64,000 nt of DNA from Centipeda periodontii DSM 2778 (GCF_000213975.1 NZ_GL892076.1:335355-399354); one strand, 5' to 3'; shown: positions 40,701 through 49,234, counted from the first letter of the stretch. The notes: generated by a model from the sequence alone, not told the origin. Numbers and translations: made by a program.

Positions 40701-42063
40701 CCCTGCCAAAAACGAGGTTCTCATGTTCCCGGTGCGCACGCCGGAGGATTTTTTTCCGCACATCCGCAAGTCTTTGCATGATGTCCGCACGCTGCGCGAG
40801 CGCCGACTCCTTTGCAAGCCGCAGCTCGGCGACGCTATGCCCCGACAGGTAGGAGGAGATGCCGTTCACGGAACACTCCATGTCGCTGTTGGTCTCATCC
40901 AGAAGGGCGATGCAGAGACTTCGCATCTGTTCGGACATTTTGTCCCGCAGGACGGAGAGCGCCTTTTTCGTATGACTCGTGACAAGGACGCGTCTGCCCT
41001 GCGCGAGAAAGTGCCCCATCAGATTCGCAATCGTGTGCGTCTTGCCCGTGCCCGGCGGTCCCTGCACGATCACGGCATCGTGCCGCTCGATCTGCTGCGC
41101 GATGGCGAGCTGTTCACGGTTCGCGGGCATGGCGAGCAGGATCCCGGGATCCTCCCCGCTGAGCTGCGCGAGCCGCTCCTCCGCCTCCTGCACGGGGCTG
41201 TCCTCGGGCGTACGCTCCTCATGCAGCCCCGCAATCGCCCAAAGCGTCTGTGGGACATAGCCCGTCGCATCCATATGGGCAAGCACGCCGTCGGCGAACT
41301 TTGCAAGACCGTCCGTGCGTCTGCGCACGAAAAAGACGGGATTGTCCTGCAAAAACACCCGATCCTTTACCTCCGGCGACATCGTCTGACCGCGCTGCAA
41401 AAACACCCCCTTGGAGGAAAGGAGCTGCACCGCGTCCCTGAGGAACGCCTCTCCCGCCGTGCGGTCAAGGGGATGAATCCCCTCCTGCGCAAGCGTTCCC
41501 TGCACCGCAGAAACAGCCGTATGGATAACGCTTGGCGACGCGCCCAGAACCGCAGTATACAGCTCCGGCTCCCCTTCGGTATCGAGGACTGCGACCTCAT
41601 TTCTCCCCGCATCGAAGACCATGCGTACGCGCTTTAAGAGAATCGGGTGCCGCAGCGCGGGGCTTCCGCCATCGGTCAGGATGCCGTTGCCGATCACCAG
41701 TTCCCGCGTCTCGGACTCCTGCTCAAGTTCCTTGGACAGGCGGCGCAGTTCGAGAAAGAGTTCCTGAACCGCAAGCAGGTGTTCGTCCGGTGCGGAACAC
41801 GCCGACAAATCAGGTCTGCGCACCGTGAGGATCCGCTCCTCCGGCACGGCCTCGTTCTCCGATGTTTCTTTCGCGGCATCGCGATCGAAAAGCCGCACAT
41901 ATTCATCGTCCTGCGGAATCTGAGCCATGTATTTTTTCCACGGCTGTTTGTCAATATCAAGAACGCTCGTCGTCTTCAGTTCCGCCATTCCCTTGAGAAA
42001 CGTGAAGATCGCCTTTACCCGCTCGCGCTCCTCTGCCGTCCGCTCCTGCCTCTCTGTTGTCAC
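37717..42063 (-). CDS. superfamily 1 helicase-like ATPase with C-terminal Vsr/DUF559-like nuclease
   Basis: The product is ~1,448 aa. Walker A: IVQGPPGTGKTHTIANLM (~340-357), followed by RVLVTSHTKKALSVLRDKM. Walker B: DVIIVDEASQADLSALALL with the Q-motif-like GDNKQVSPLAVG. C-terminal helicase motifs: KGINRQEAEYTVALIRAM and CGNAAQFQGDERDVIILNMV, and a 'SRARDQLWIL' block. The last ~130 residues form a restriction-like fold (GRYRIDIVVRDGAKKIALEC, then DGDLDHTEA, then LGWQFIRLRGSAYYRNP). The middle (~500-950) is helical. I chose GTG 42063 (GAAGGAG upstream); ATG 42108 overlaps the preceding gene. Such helicase-nuclease fusions are common in defence islands; a defence role here is inference. Confidence 0.8.
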   Translation of the reverse strand: MTTERQERTAEERERVKAIFTFLKGMAELKTTSVLDIDKQPWKKYMAQIPQDDEYVRLFDRDAAKETSENEAVPEERILTVRRPDLSACSAPDEHLLAVQELFLELRRLSKELEQESETRELVIGNGILTDGGSPALRHPILLKRVRMVFDAGRNEVAVLDTEGEPELYTAVLGASPSVIHTAVSAVQGTLAQEGIHPLDRTAGEAFLRDAVQLLSSKGVFLQRGQTMSPEVKDRVFLQDNPVFFVRRRTDGLAKFADGVLAHMDATGYVPQTLWAIAGLHEERTPEDSPVQEAEERLAQLSGEDPGILLAMPANREQLAIAQQIERHDAVIVQGPPGTGKTHTIANLMGHFLAQGRRVLVTSHTKKALSVLRDKMSEQMRSLCIALLDETNSDMECSVNGISSYLSGHSVAELRLAKESALAQRADIMQRLADVRKKILRRAHREHENLVFGRESVSPVEAARYVNEHEARFAPVIPGRVYVGREMPLSPEELTALYRSNGTLSAAEEHELALAVPDPKTLIAPEELARLRTRKESLEVSLHAMAEGVGGTIVQSGDLIYLLRAQQRIPLARVAKSLLGELRKYPDDFGGLGAWHIHAVADGRRGGAYRERWNRLCGQIEKTAFIAERFAETAFGRTVTISDAADRSELRRVLPQMEALYLRDGKIGFFRRLFDKSYQRVEGWTDINGAPIGSAEDCTLVMSALTLMEQREKCAHFWDALLAEHGEKTFGQLDEREPERTAQTILPHIRRCLDWYDRDYARLTGLMRRMALSAEDVFPQKGAMRDAERVERILTGIHEFLPQFCDILEVYGEYCAAVDALRAAEAEIAPLRRSRSECARALARAFFGEGAQSYADMYRNLAMLHEKYDIRAVRAEALRKLRAAAPGWAAAIRARTGMHGAAEPPADIAEAWRWKQYDTMLKELMKDAPDVLARQNTELGRDYRTKTEEAAVCSAWEHMLRRAERDRRMQQNLEFWRLTLQDLGTGSGKRASVLRAQARELMDRCREAVPAWIMTIRTALEQLDPKEHHFDVIIVDEASQADLSALALLYLGTKIIIVGDNKQVSPLAVGQNLDEVGKLIEMHLAGRIPGAQNYTGQTSLYDVGMTICDVLMLREHFRCVPDIIGFSDMLCYGGNIRPLRDAADSALLPAIVPCRMNGVRDDRKGINRQEAEYTVALIRAMTEMPAYRDKTIGVISLLGSDQAALVLDLLLRASVDVERHAILCGNAAQFQGDERDVIILNMVDSAEEDGMLRLMRESKIVQRYNVAVSRARDQLWILHSFPVTALKSDDVRSKLLRYAENPHAAKNALSQIERKADSPFAAAVAKDLVGHGYDIVQQWEIGRYRIDIVVRDGAKKIALECDGDLDHTEAAQVYADMERQMTLERLGWQFIRLRGSAYYRNPKGTMAAVRRKLEAHDIHPVARTGTSAGSDLVKEVQRRAEKYLPTKE

Positions 42064-42094
42064 GAAATGCTCCTTCTCTCGTATCTGTGCTCCG

Positions 42095-43522
42095 CTATGC
42101 TTCGACATTCAGCACGATGAGCTTCTCCTCGGTGAGCTCGCGGATGGCGTAGGCGGGGCCCTCCTTGCCGATGCCGCTGTCCTTGACGCCGCCATAGGGC
42201 ATGTTGTCCATGCGGAAGGTCGCGCCGTCGCCGATGATGACGCCGCCGACCTCAAGGTGTTCGGCACAGTAGTTCGCAATGGCGAGAGAGCGCGTAAAGA
42301 CGCCCGCCTGCAGACCGTAGCGCGTATTGTTGACCGCCGCGACGGCTTCTTCAATACGGTCGTAGGGAATGATGCTGAAGACAGGCGCAAAGGTCTCCTC
42401 GGCAACGACCTTCATCGCAGGGGTAACATCCGTGAGCACAGTAGGTTCGTAAAATGCTCCCGTCCGATTGCCGCCCGTGAGGACACGCGCGCCCTCATCC
42501 TCTGCCTCATCCACCCACTCCTCAATGCGCTCTGCCTCGCGCTCGGAGATCATGGGACCAATCTGCGTATACACATCCATGAGGTCACCGCTGCGGAAAT
42601 TCTCTGCCGCCTCGACTGCTGCCGCACAGAACTCCTCGTAGATGCTGCGCGCAACATAGACACGCTGACAGGAGATGCAGACCTGCCCCGCATTCACGAA
42701 CGCATGGCGTGCGCAATGCTCGGCAACCCATGTGATGTCATCCACATCCTCGTGCACGATGTTCGCAGAGTTCGAGCCAAGCTCCAAGGAGATGCGGCGA
42801 AACCCAACCGCCTCGTGGAGCGCCTTGCCGACGGGGACACTGCCGGTGAACGAGAACATGCGGATGCGCTCGTCCGCCGTGAGAAGTTTTCCAACCGTAC
42901 CGCCCGCGCCGTAGATGAGATTCAGACAGCCGGCGGGCAGCCCCGCCTCCTGAAACACCTCACACAGGAGCGACGCCGTGAGCGGTGTCGCCGAGGCGGG
43001 CTTGTAGACAACGGTATTGCCCGCCGCGAGCGCGGGACCGATCTTGTGCGCCGCGAGGTTCACGGGGAAGTTGAACGGGGTGATGGCACAGACGACACCG
43101 AGCGGGCGGCGGATCGTGAACGCCATGCGTCCCGCGCAGCCCGGTGCCCCCGCAAGCGGCACCGTCTCGCCGCGCAGACGCTTCGCCTCCTCTGCCGAGA
43201 GGATGAGCGTCTGATAGGCGCGGTCGATCTCACCGCGTGCATCGCGGATTGGCTTGCCTGCCTCGGCAGAGAGCGTCGTCGCGAACTCCTCGCGGCGCTC
43301 CCTCATGAGATTTGCCGCGCACATGATGATCTCGTAGCGCTCGTAGGGGCTGAGCTTGACCTCGTAAAAGGCACGCTCTGCCGCATCCACCGCCGCACGC
43401 ACCTGCTTTTCTCCGGCTGTGGCAACCTCGGCGATCTGCTCCCCCGTTGCCTTGTGATAGACGGGAAGTGTATCCTCACCCGCGACGCGCTTGCCGCCAA
43501 TGAGCATATGAATCGACTGCAT
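42095..43522 (-). CDS. NAD(P)-dependent aldehyde dehydrogenase
   Basis: The product is 475 aa, the usual length. Catalytic Glu in LELGSNSANIVHED, catalytic Cys in NAGQVCISCQRVYVA, cofactor region ITPFNFPVNLAAHKIGPALA, and FTGSVPVGKALHEA. The sequence resembles the lactaldehyde/GapN-like branch rather than betaine-aldehyde types; the exact substrate is open. AAGGAGG precedes ATG 43522 and a TTGCGA-17-TATAAT promoter lies at 43557-43585. The longer upstream frame is toxin-locus sequence. Confidence 0.88.
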   Translation of the reverse strand: MQSIHMLIGGKRVAGEDTLPVYHKATGEQIAEVATAGEKQVRAAVDAAERAFYEVKLSPYERYEIIMCAANLMRERREEFATTLSAEAGKPIRDARGEIDRAYQTLILSAEEAKRLRGETVPLAGAPGCAGRMAFTIRRPLGVVCAITPFNFPVNLAAHKIGPALAAGNTVVYKPASATPLTASLLCEVFQEAGLPAGCLNLIYGAGGTVGKLLTADERIRMFSFTGSVPVGKALHEAVGFRRISLELGSNSANIVHEDVDDITWVAEHCARHAFVNAGQVCISCQRVYVARSIYEEFCAAAVEAAENFRSGDLMDVYTQIGPMISEREAERIEEWVDEAEDEGARVLTGGNRTGAFYEPTVLTDVTPAMKVVAEETFAPVFSIIPYDRIEEAVAAVNNTRYGLQAGVFTRSLAIANYCAEHLEVGGVIIGDGATFRMDNMPYGGVKDSGIGKEGPAYAIRELTEEKLIVLNVEA

Positions 43523-43556
43523 GGTATCGTCCTCCTTGCGTGTCTGTTTTTTCTCA

Positions 43557-43585
43557 ATTATACGACGCACGCGCGAAACTCGCAA
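43557..43585 (-). promoter_or_regulatory. aldehyde dehydrogenase promoter
   Basis: Minus strand TTGCGA (43580-43585), 17 bp, TATAAT (43557-43562). Confidence 0.65.
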
Positions 43586-43596
43586 GCGAAATACAG

Positions 43597-43646
43597 GGAA
43601 GTGCCAAAAGGAGAAGACAAGCGAGTCTGCTCCTTTTGGCACTTCC
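43597..43646. other. long inverted repeat between aldehyde dehydrogenase promoter and toxin copy 1
   Basis: GGAAGTGCCAAAAGGAG pairs with CTCCTTTTGGCACTTCC (43597-43613, 43630-43646). No U-run follows. It overlaps the weak -35 of the toxin promoter and may be an operator or a structural boundary. Confidence 0.5.
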
Positions 43647-43671
43647 CCGAAAAAAAACGATGTGCTATAAT
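43643..43671 (+). promoter_or_regulatory. toxin promoter, holin-like locus copy 1
   Basis: TGC-TATAAT (43663-43671) with weak TTCCCC 17 bp upstream. Confidence 0.6.
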
Positions 43672-43723
43672 AAATCCAGCGACCGGTGAATGTCGGTTTA
43701 CTCCCTTTGTGGGGGTGATGTGC

Positions 43724-43804
43724 GTGACGCTTTACGAAAAGCTATCGCTCCTGATTGCGACGGCAACGCTCGCAGTCAACATCATATTTCTGATTACTAG
43801 GTAA
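43724..43804 (+). CDS. 26-aa holin-like type I toxin, copy 1
   Basis: The peptide (GTG start) reads TLYEKLSLLIATATLAVNII plus FLITR: one transmembrane helix and a basic end, the pattern of the putative holin-like toxin family and of TxpA-type toxins. ATG 43718 would add two residues (MC). GGGGG is 8 nt before the GTG but lies in the stem ACTCCC-TTTGT-GGGGGT (43700-43716). Leader GACCGGTG (43681-43688) pairs with CACCGATC (43890-43897) in the 3' region with one mismatch. A consensus antisense promoter faces it. Two more copies lie at 49052 and 49966. Confidence 0.75.
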   Translation: MTLYEKLSLLIATATLAVNIIFLITR

Positions 43805-43807
43805 ACA

Positions 43808-43907
43808 GAAAAAAGAACCGCACGCGCGGTTCACGTCGGCTCCTTCTTCAAGAAATACACTATTTCAAGGAGAGACCGGCGTAACCACACACCGATCGTC
43901 CTTTTAT
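43808..43907 (-). ncRNA. candidate antisense antitoxin RNA, copy 1
   Basis: It starts near 43907 from TTGACA-17-TATAAT (43914-43942). It forms a 5' hairpin (GATCGG with CCGGTC) and ends at GAACCGC-GCGG-type hairpin 43815-43832 followed by six U on this strand. It overlaps the 3' untranslated part of the toxin mRNA. Confidence 0.68.
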
Positions 43908-43913
43908 GCTGTT

Positions 43914-43942
43914 ATTATAGAAAAATATTCTACAAATGTCAA
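43914..43942 (-). promoter_or_regulatory. antisense promoter, copy 1
   Basis: Perfect TTGACA (43937-43942) and TATAAT (43914-43919), 17 bp apart. Confidence 0.85.
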
Positions 43943-44043
43943 GCACGGCACATCCCGCTCGATGAGATGTGTCGTTTTCTTATGGCATCCTTCTCCCTAA
44001 TCTGCGTGAATATATCTATTCTATAAACTGCGATAGATTTTCA

Positions 44044-44072
44044 TTGACAGTAACCATAAAATACCGTATTCT
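44044..44072 (+). promoter_or_regulatory. promoter of the iron/cobalamin uptake operon
   Basis: TTGACA (44044-44049), 17 bp, TATTCT (44067-44072). AT-rich GAATATTATTC (44080-44090) downstream could be a Fur-type half-site, but it is weak. Confidence 0.6.
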
Positions 44073-44131
44073 CAACATGAATATTATTCGCGTTTAAGAA
44101 CATATCGGCGTATTCACAGAAAGGATTTTCC

Positions 44132-45163
44132 TTGCGCATCAAAGCATTGCTCTCCTCATCGTCCACACTCTCCATCCTGCTCGCCCTCATCGCTGTCTGT
44201 GCGGTATCGGCGGGCAGCGTCTCTGTTCCTGCGGGCGATACGCTTGCCATCATCACGGCGAAACTGACGGGCAATGTCCCCGCCGTCGATCCCGCCGTCA
44301 CAGACATCATCTGGTCGCTGCGCGTGCCACGCGTCCTGCTCGCGATGACGGCGGGCGCGGGACTTGCGCTTGCGGGTGTCGTCATGCAGGCGAGCGTACA
44401 GAACCCGCTCGCGGAGCCGTTCATCCTCGGCATCGCCTCGGGCGCGTCCGTCGGCGCAACGCTCGCCATTCTCATCGGGTCGGCAGCGATCCCGTTCGGC
44501 GTGCCCGGCTGCGCCTTCCTCGGCGCGATTCTCGCGACACTCGCCGTGCTCATGCTCGCGGGGATTCATCGACGCGTCTCGACGGTAAAGCTCGTGCTCG
44601 CGGGCGCGGCGATCAGCGCTCTGTGCGTCGCGGCGACGAATTTCATCGTCTACATGGCGGCAGATGCAGAGGGCATGCAGTCCGCCGCGTTCTGGACGAT
44701 GGGCAGCCTTGCCGACGCGAAGTGGCACAGCCTTTTCCTGCCCGTCCTCATCGTCACCACGCTCGCCGTCTACTTTCTCTCCCAACTGCGCACGCTCGAC
44801 GTGCTGCTCCTCGGTGAGGAGCTTGCCGTAACGCTCGGCATCGACGCAAGTGCAAAGCGCCGCCTCTACATGGGACTCCTCGCACTGCTGACGGGTGTCC
44901 TTGTCGCGACCTGCGGCATCATCGGCTTCGTCGGACTCGTCGTGCCGCATCTCGTGCGCGCGTTTACGGGCGCATCCCATCGACGGCTGCTGCCCGCCGC
45001 CCTTCTCGTCGGTGCGATCTTCCTCGTCGTCGCGGATCTCCTCGCGCGCACGCTGCTCCCTGCGGGCGATCTGCCCATCGGCATCATCACGGCACTCATC
45101 GGTGCACCGCTCTTCATGAAGCTGCTCTTCGGCAGCAGCGGAAACTTTGGAGGCGGACGATGA
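44132..45163 (+). CDS. FecCD/BtuC-family ABC transporter permease
   Basis: The product is 343 aa with ~10 transmembrane helices. Family segments: LRVPRVLLAMTAGAGLALAG, VVMQASVQNPLAEPFILGIA, SGASVGATLA, and the late GIIGFVGLVVPHLVRAFTGA. It starts at TTG 44132 with AGAAAGGA upstream. It forms the membrane channel for a siderophore, haem or cobalamin; the substrate cannot be told from sequence. It overlaps the ATPase gene by 4 nt. Operon order: permease, ATPase, binding protein, TonB receptor. Confidence 0.9.
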   Translation: MRIKALLSSSSTLSILLALIAVCAVSAGSVSVPAGDTLAIITAKLTGNVPAVDPAVTDIIWSLRVPRVLLAMTAGAGLALAGVVMQASVQNPLAEPFILGIASGASVGATLAILIGSAAIPFGVPGCAFLGAILATLAVLMLAGIHRRVSTVKLVLAGAAISALCVAATNFIVYMAADAEGMQSAAFWTMGSLADAKWHSLFLPVLIVTTLAVYFLSQLRTLDVLLLGEELAVTLGIDASAKRRLYMGLLALLTGVLVATCGIIGFVGLVVPHLVRAFTGASHRRLLPAALLVGAIFLVVADLLARTLLPAGDLPIGIITALIGAPLFMKLLFGSSGNFGGGR

Positions 45164-45933
45164 AAAATATTCACATCGAAGGTCTGAAATTCCGCATCGG
45201 TGCAAAAGAGATCCTGCACGACATTACCGCCGATCTCCCCGCCGACCGCTTCGTCGCCCTGCTCGGCCCGAACGGCTGCGGCAAGTCCACCCTGCTCAAG
45301 CATCTCTACCGCGTCCATCGCGTACAGGAGGGGCAGGTCACAATGGACGGCACGCCGATCGCAGAGATTCCCCTGCGTGCCGCCGCACAGGAGATCGGCG
45401 TCATGGGGCAGTTCCACGCCGTCGACTTTGATTTCAGCGTGGAGGAGATTGCCCTCATGGGGCGTGCTCCGTACAAGGAGAGCTTCGAGGAGGACACGGA
45501 GGAGGATCTCGCGCTTGTCCGCGCGGCACTGGAACGCGTCGGCATGGCGGACGCGGCACAGCGCAGCTTCAATGAGCTCTCGGGCGGCGAGCAGCAGCGC
45601 GTCATGCTCGCGCGCTGTCTCGTACAGGAGCCGCAGCTGCTCATCCTCGACGAGCCGACGAATCATCTCGACATCAAATATCAGCTGCATATACTTGAAC
45701 TGGTCAAGGGACTCGGCATCGGCGTGATTGCCGCGCTCCACGATCTGAACCTCGCGGCGATGTACGCCGATCTCCTCGTCGTGATGAAGGCGGGACGCAT
45801 CGAGCGCATCGGAACGCCGCGTGAAATTATCACGGAGGAAATGCTCGCACACATCTACGGCGTGCGCGCAAATGTCAGCTATGATGCGGCGGGACTGCCG
45901 CTCGTCGACTACCGCACGGAGCAGGCGCTATGA
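45160..45933 (+). CDS. ABC transporter ATPase (FecE/BtuD-like)
   Basis: The product is 257 aa. Walker A LLGPNGCGKSTLLKHL (~34-49), Q-loop MGQFHAVDF, signature ELSGGEQQRVMLARCL, Walker B LLILDEPTNHLDIK, H-loop IAALHDLNLAAMY. It powers the permease at 44132. The start ATG overlaps the permease stop, and its own stop overlaps the next start (ATGA), so the three genes are tightly coupled. Confidence 0.93.
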   Translation: MKNIHIEGLKFRIGAKEILHDITADLPADRFVALLGPNGCGKSTLLKHLYRVHRVQEGQVTMDGTPIAEIPLRAAAQEIGVMGQFHAVDFDFSVEEIALMGRAPYKESFEEDTEEDLALVRAALERVGMADAAQRSFNELSGGEQQRVMLARCLVQEPQLLILDEPTNHLDIKYQLHILELVKGLGIGVIAALHDLNLAAMYADLLVVMKAGRIERIGTPREIITEEMLAHIYGVRANVSYDAAGLPLVDYRTEQAL

Positions 45934-46964
45934 AGGGCACGCAGACAAAGGGCAGAATGCTTCGCCGCATCTCTCATATGCTGAGTCTCCTCCCCCTGCT
46001 CGCACTCTCCGCCCTCATCCTCTCGCTCTCCGCGACGGACGGTCGCGGCTCACACGCACCATCGGAGCAGCCCGTGGACGGCATCACCTACACGACCGCG
46101 GACAGCGAGGGACGCCCCGCCACGTTCACGCTCGCCCATCCGCCGGAGCGCGTGCTTATCTCCTATCCCGGCGCGACAGAACTGCTGATCGACCTCGGGC
46201 TCGAGGATCGCATCATCGGTACAATCGCGCCCTACGGCGCGGAGCCGCCCTCGTATGCGGACGCCTACACTGCGCTCCCCATTCTCGCCGCGCCCTACGT
46301 CCCGAGCCGTGAGGAGGTTGTGGCGCTCCGCCCCGATCTCATCATCGGGTGGTCGCATCACTTCACCCCCGAGGCGCTTGGCGATGTCTATTCCTATTTT
46401 GATCGCAGCGTCGGCGCGTACATCGTGCCCGCCACCGTGCGCAAGGGGCATCCGACACTGGAGGAAACCATCTATCCGTTTATCAGAGATATGGGTCACA
46501 TCTTCGGCACGGAGGAACGCGCAGCCGAATATACAAGAGGTTTACAGGAGCGCGTTGCCGCCGTTGAGAAGCGAACAGCGGCACGCGGGCAGCGATATAC
46601 CGCCATGATTTTGCAATCGCACGGCAACAGTCTCTACAGCATGTACGGCCCCGCCTACATCATCGACGACATCGCGCGCAAGGCGGGCGCGGACAACATT
46701 GTCGACCGCCAGATGCGTTCGGTCGGTCCCGAGCGCGTCCTCGGCTTTGCTCCCGATGTTATCATCTACGTCAATCCGAAGGATATCTCAGCGGATGAGG
46801 CACGCGCAGAGCTGCGGGAGGATCCGAATTTACAAAACATGAAAGCCGTGCGGGAAAACCACATCATCATCGTGAATTTTTCCGATGTCAACAACGGGAA
46901 CGGGCGCTGTATCGCGGCGCTTGAAAATATAGCAGCAGGGCTGAATGCCCTCAGGGATGAATAA
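45930..46964 (+). CDS. periplasmic Fe/B12-type substrate-binding protein (TroA/FecB-like)
   Basis: The product is 344 aa. The N-terminus has a transmembrane signal (LLPLLALSALILSLSAT) without a lipobox cysteine, so it is secreted or N-terminally anchored. The binding fold shows PERVLISYPGATELLIDLGL, EDRIIGTIAPYG, then LRPDLIIGWSHHF and ARKAGADNIVDRQM. It delivers substrate to the permease. It lies between the ATPase gene and the TonB receptor. Confidence 0.88.
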   Translation: MKGTQTKGRMLRRISHMLSLLPLLALSALILSLSATDGRGSHAPSEQPVDGITYTTADSEGRPATFTLAHPPERVLISYPGATELLIDLGLEDRIIGTIAPYGAEPPSYADAYTALPILAAPYVPSREEVVALRPDLIIGWSHHFTPEALGDVYSYFDRSVGAYIVPATVRKGHPTLEETIYPFIRDMGHIFGTEERAAEYTRGLQERVAAVEKRTAARGQRYTAMILQSHGNSLYSMYGPAYIIDDIARKAGADNIVDRQMRSVGPERVLGFAPDVIIYVNPKDISADEARAELREDPNLQNMKAVRENHIIIVNFSDVNNGNGRCIAALENIAAGLNALRDE

Positions 46965-46979
46965 GAAAGGGATATAAGG

Positions 46980-48914
46980 ATGAGAAAATCAGTACTCAGC
47001 GGACTCGTTGCGGGCGCGCTCACCGTTGGAATGGGCTGTGCTGCAACGCCGGCAAATGCGGAGGAGGCAGTGCAGTCCTACACGCTGGACGATATCGTCG
47101 TCACGGCAAGCCGCAGCGAGACGGCGATCAGCGACGTACCGGCGGATGTCACGCTGATCTCGGAGGAGCAGATCGAGCGCGGCAACTACAAGAGCGTGTC
47201 GGATGCGCTGAAGGGGGCGAACATCAACGTCGTGCAGAAGGGCTTTGCCGCCTATCCCGTCATCAACGGAGATTCGCGTGTTCTCGTCATGGTCGACGGC
47301 AAAAAGGTCAACTGGGATCATCTCGTCGTCAGCGGGGACACAAATGCCGTCGATGTCGATCAGATTGCGATCGGCGACGTGGAGCGCATCGAGATCGTGC
47401 GCGGACCGAACTCCTCCCTGTACGGTGAGCGCGCCGTCTCGGGCGTCATCAACATCATCACGAAGCGCCCGACGGCGGGAAAACCGACCGGCAGTTTCAA
47501 CATGCAGCTCGGTTCGTGGGGCGAAAAGCGTGCGGGGGTGAATATCAGCGGCGGCGACGGGAAGAATAGCATCAAGGTCGGTGTCGCACATGAGCGCCGC
47601 AGGGACTTCCAATATAAGAACGCCTACAGCGAAAAGCGCACCTTCGAGAACAGCGACATCAACCGCACGGACTACAATGTCGGCTTTGACCGCATCCTCG
47701 GCAGCGACCGCCTGCGCCTCGAGTTCAGCCGTCATGAGGGAGATGATGGCTACGGTGTGAGCCTGAAAAATCCAAGGACAGGCGCATCCTCCTATCAGGG
47801 ACGCAAAAATATTGTCGATACGGGTTACGGCATCACCTATATGTTCGGCTCTGAGAAGGAAGGTGAGGGCACATTCCTGCGCTTCTATCGCAACGAGGCA
47901 AAATCAGACGGCGGCTTTAATTCCCAGTACGACCATCACCTGCGGCGCAACGCGTTCGAGGGGCAAAAACTCTGGATGCTCGGCAACAAGAATATGCTCA
48001 TCGGCGGCTTCCTCTGGTCGCAGGAGAAAATCCACGAGATGAGCGGCTATATCCCAATGGATGCATCCGCCATCACAAAGGCACTCTTCCTCGAGGACGA
48101 TTGGCAGCTCGGGCGCGGTTACTCGCTGAAGCTCGGCTCGCGCCTCGAACATCACAACGACTTCGGCACCGATGTCACCTCGCACATCAGCCTCAACAAG
48201 AAGCTGAATCGCGGCACGCACGCCTATATCTCCTTCGGGCAGGCAGTCAACAATCCATCGCTCAAGATGCGTTACGCCGACTCCCCCTATTGGGTGGGCA
48301 GGGAAGATCTGAAGCAGGAGCGCTCCCATACCTTTACCATCGGTGCGGACAGTCAGATCACGCGCAAGTGGAGCGTCTCGGGCAGCCTCTATTGGAGCAA
48401 GGTAAAGGACGCGCTTCGCTGGGTGAACGGTTATACCGATCCGATGACCTTAGTCTATGTGCGCGGCTACTATAAAAACGTCCAGACCGAAGATCGGCGG
48501 GGACTCGAGCTCAGTACACGCTACCGTGCCGATGACCGCTGGACGGTTCGTGCGGCATACAGCTTTGCACACATTGACTCTACCGATCCCGAAAAGGGCT
48601 TCCTCTCCTCGAATACGCGTCCAAACGGCTATAACCTCGGCATCTCCTACACGCAGGGGAAATGGGATGCAGACCTCGATCTGAACTATGTGACGGGGCG
48701 CAGCGCGGCGCGCTTCACGGATTCCCGCTACCTGACGCTTGACCTCGGCGTGAACTATCACATCTCGAAGGAATTCAAGGTCTATCTCAAGGGCATCAAT
48801 CTCACCGATGAGAGCTACGAGTCCATCGGTGTCACGCCATCCGCATGGACAAGCATGGGTGCCTACGCCATGCCGAGCCGTCACTTCATTCTCGGCGGAA
48901 CGTACAACTTCTGA
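46980..48914 (+). CDS. TonB-dependent outer-membrane receptor
   Basis: The product is 644 aa. Signal peptide 1-27; TonB box YTLDDIVVTASRSET (~36-50); plug domain ~50-165 with SDALKGANINVVQ and VERIEIVRGPNSSLYGERAV, SGVINIITKRP; beta-barrel to the end with terminal HFILGGTYNF. It imports an iron chelate, haem or cobalamin through the outer membrane and feeds the ABC importer just upstream (16 nt gap). AAAGGGATATAAGG serves the ATG. Confidence 0.92.
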   Translation: MRKSVLSGLVAGALTVGMGCAATPANAEEAVQSYTLDDIVVTASRSETAISDVPADVTLISEEQIERGNYKSVSDALKGANINVVQKGFAAYPVINGDSRVLVMVDGKKVNWDHLVVSGDTNAVDVDQIAIGDVERIEIVRGPNSSLYGERAVSGVINIITKRPTAGKPTGSFNMQLGSWGEKRAGVNISGGDGKNSIKVGVAHERRRDFQYKNAYSEKRTFENSDINRTDYNVGFDRILGSDRLRLEFSRHEGDDGYGVSLKNPRTGASSYQGRKNIVDTGYGITYMFGSEKEGEGTFLRFYRNEAKSDGGFNSQYDHHLRRNAFEGQKLWMLGNKNMLIGGFLWSQEKIHEMSGYIPMDASAITKALFLEDDWQLGRGYSLKLGSRLEHHNDFGTDVTSHISLNKKLNRGTHAYISFGQAVNNPSLKMRYADSPYWVGREDLKQERSHTFTIGADSQITRKWSVSGSLYWSKVKDALRWVNGYTDPMTLVYVRGYYKNVQTEDRRGLELSTRYRADDRWTVRAAYSFAHIDSTDPEKGFLSSNTRPNGYNLGISYTQGKWDADLDLNYVTGRSAARFTDSRYLTLDLGVNYHISKEFKVYLKGINLTDESYESIGVTPSAWTSMGAYAMPSRHFILGGTYNF

Positions 48915-48936
48915 TTGATTTTAGGGAACCACATAC

Positions 48937-48968
48937 AAAAAGAGCAGACGAATATCTGCTCTTTTTTT
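48937..48968 (+). terminator. terminator of the TonB receptor operon
   Basis: AAAGAGCAGA pairs with TCTGCTCTTT (48939-48964), followed by a T-run. Confidence 0.85.
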
Positions 48969-48990
48969 GCTTTCCTGTGAAGAAACGATG

Positions 48991-48999
48991 TGCTATAAT
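48991..48999 (+). promoter_or_regulatory. toxin promoter, holin-like locus copy 2
   Basis: Extended -10 TGC-TATAAT, with TTTCCT 17 bp upstream (48971-48976). Confidence 0.6.
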
Positions 49000-49051
49000 G
49001 AAGCCAGCGACTGGTGAATGTCGGTTTACTCCCTTTGTGGGGGTGATGTGC

Positions 49052-49132
49052 GTGACGCTTTTTGAAAAGCTATCGCTCCTGATTGCGGCGGCAACGCTCG
49101 CAGTCAACATCATATTTCTGATTACTAGGTAA
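49052..49132 (+). CDS. 26-aa holin-like type I toxin, copy 2
   Basis: It differs from copy 1 by Phe for Tyr at position 4 and Ala for Thr in the helix (TLFEKLSLLIAAATLAV). The same SD hairpin is present. Leader GACTGGTG (49009-49016) pairs perfectly with CACCAGTC (49217-49224): both sides changed together relative to copies 1 and 3. ATG 49046 is the alternative start. Confidence 0.75.
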   Translation: MTLFEKLSLLIAAATLAVNIIFLITR

Positions 49133-49136
49133 ACAG

Positions 49137-49234
49137 AAAAAAGAACCGTACGTGCGGTTCACGTCGGCTCCTTCTTCAAGAAATCTAATTTCGTAGGAGT
49201 GACCGGCGCAACCACACACCAGTCGTCCTTTTAT
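49137..49234 (-). ncRNA. candidate antisense antitoxin RNA, copy 2
   Basis: Promoter TTGACA-17-TATAAT (49241-49269). The 5' hairpin keeps pairing through a G-U pair (GACTGG with CCGGTC). The terminator is GAACCGTACGTGCGGTTC, followed by U6 on this strand. Confidence 0.68.

Noticed and set aside
44040..44131. Cobalamin riboswitch or strong Fur box upstream of the ABC importer
   Set aside because: Leader is too short for a B12 element and the AT-rich stretch is only a weak Fur-like match.
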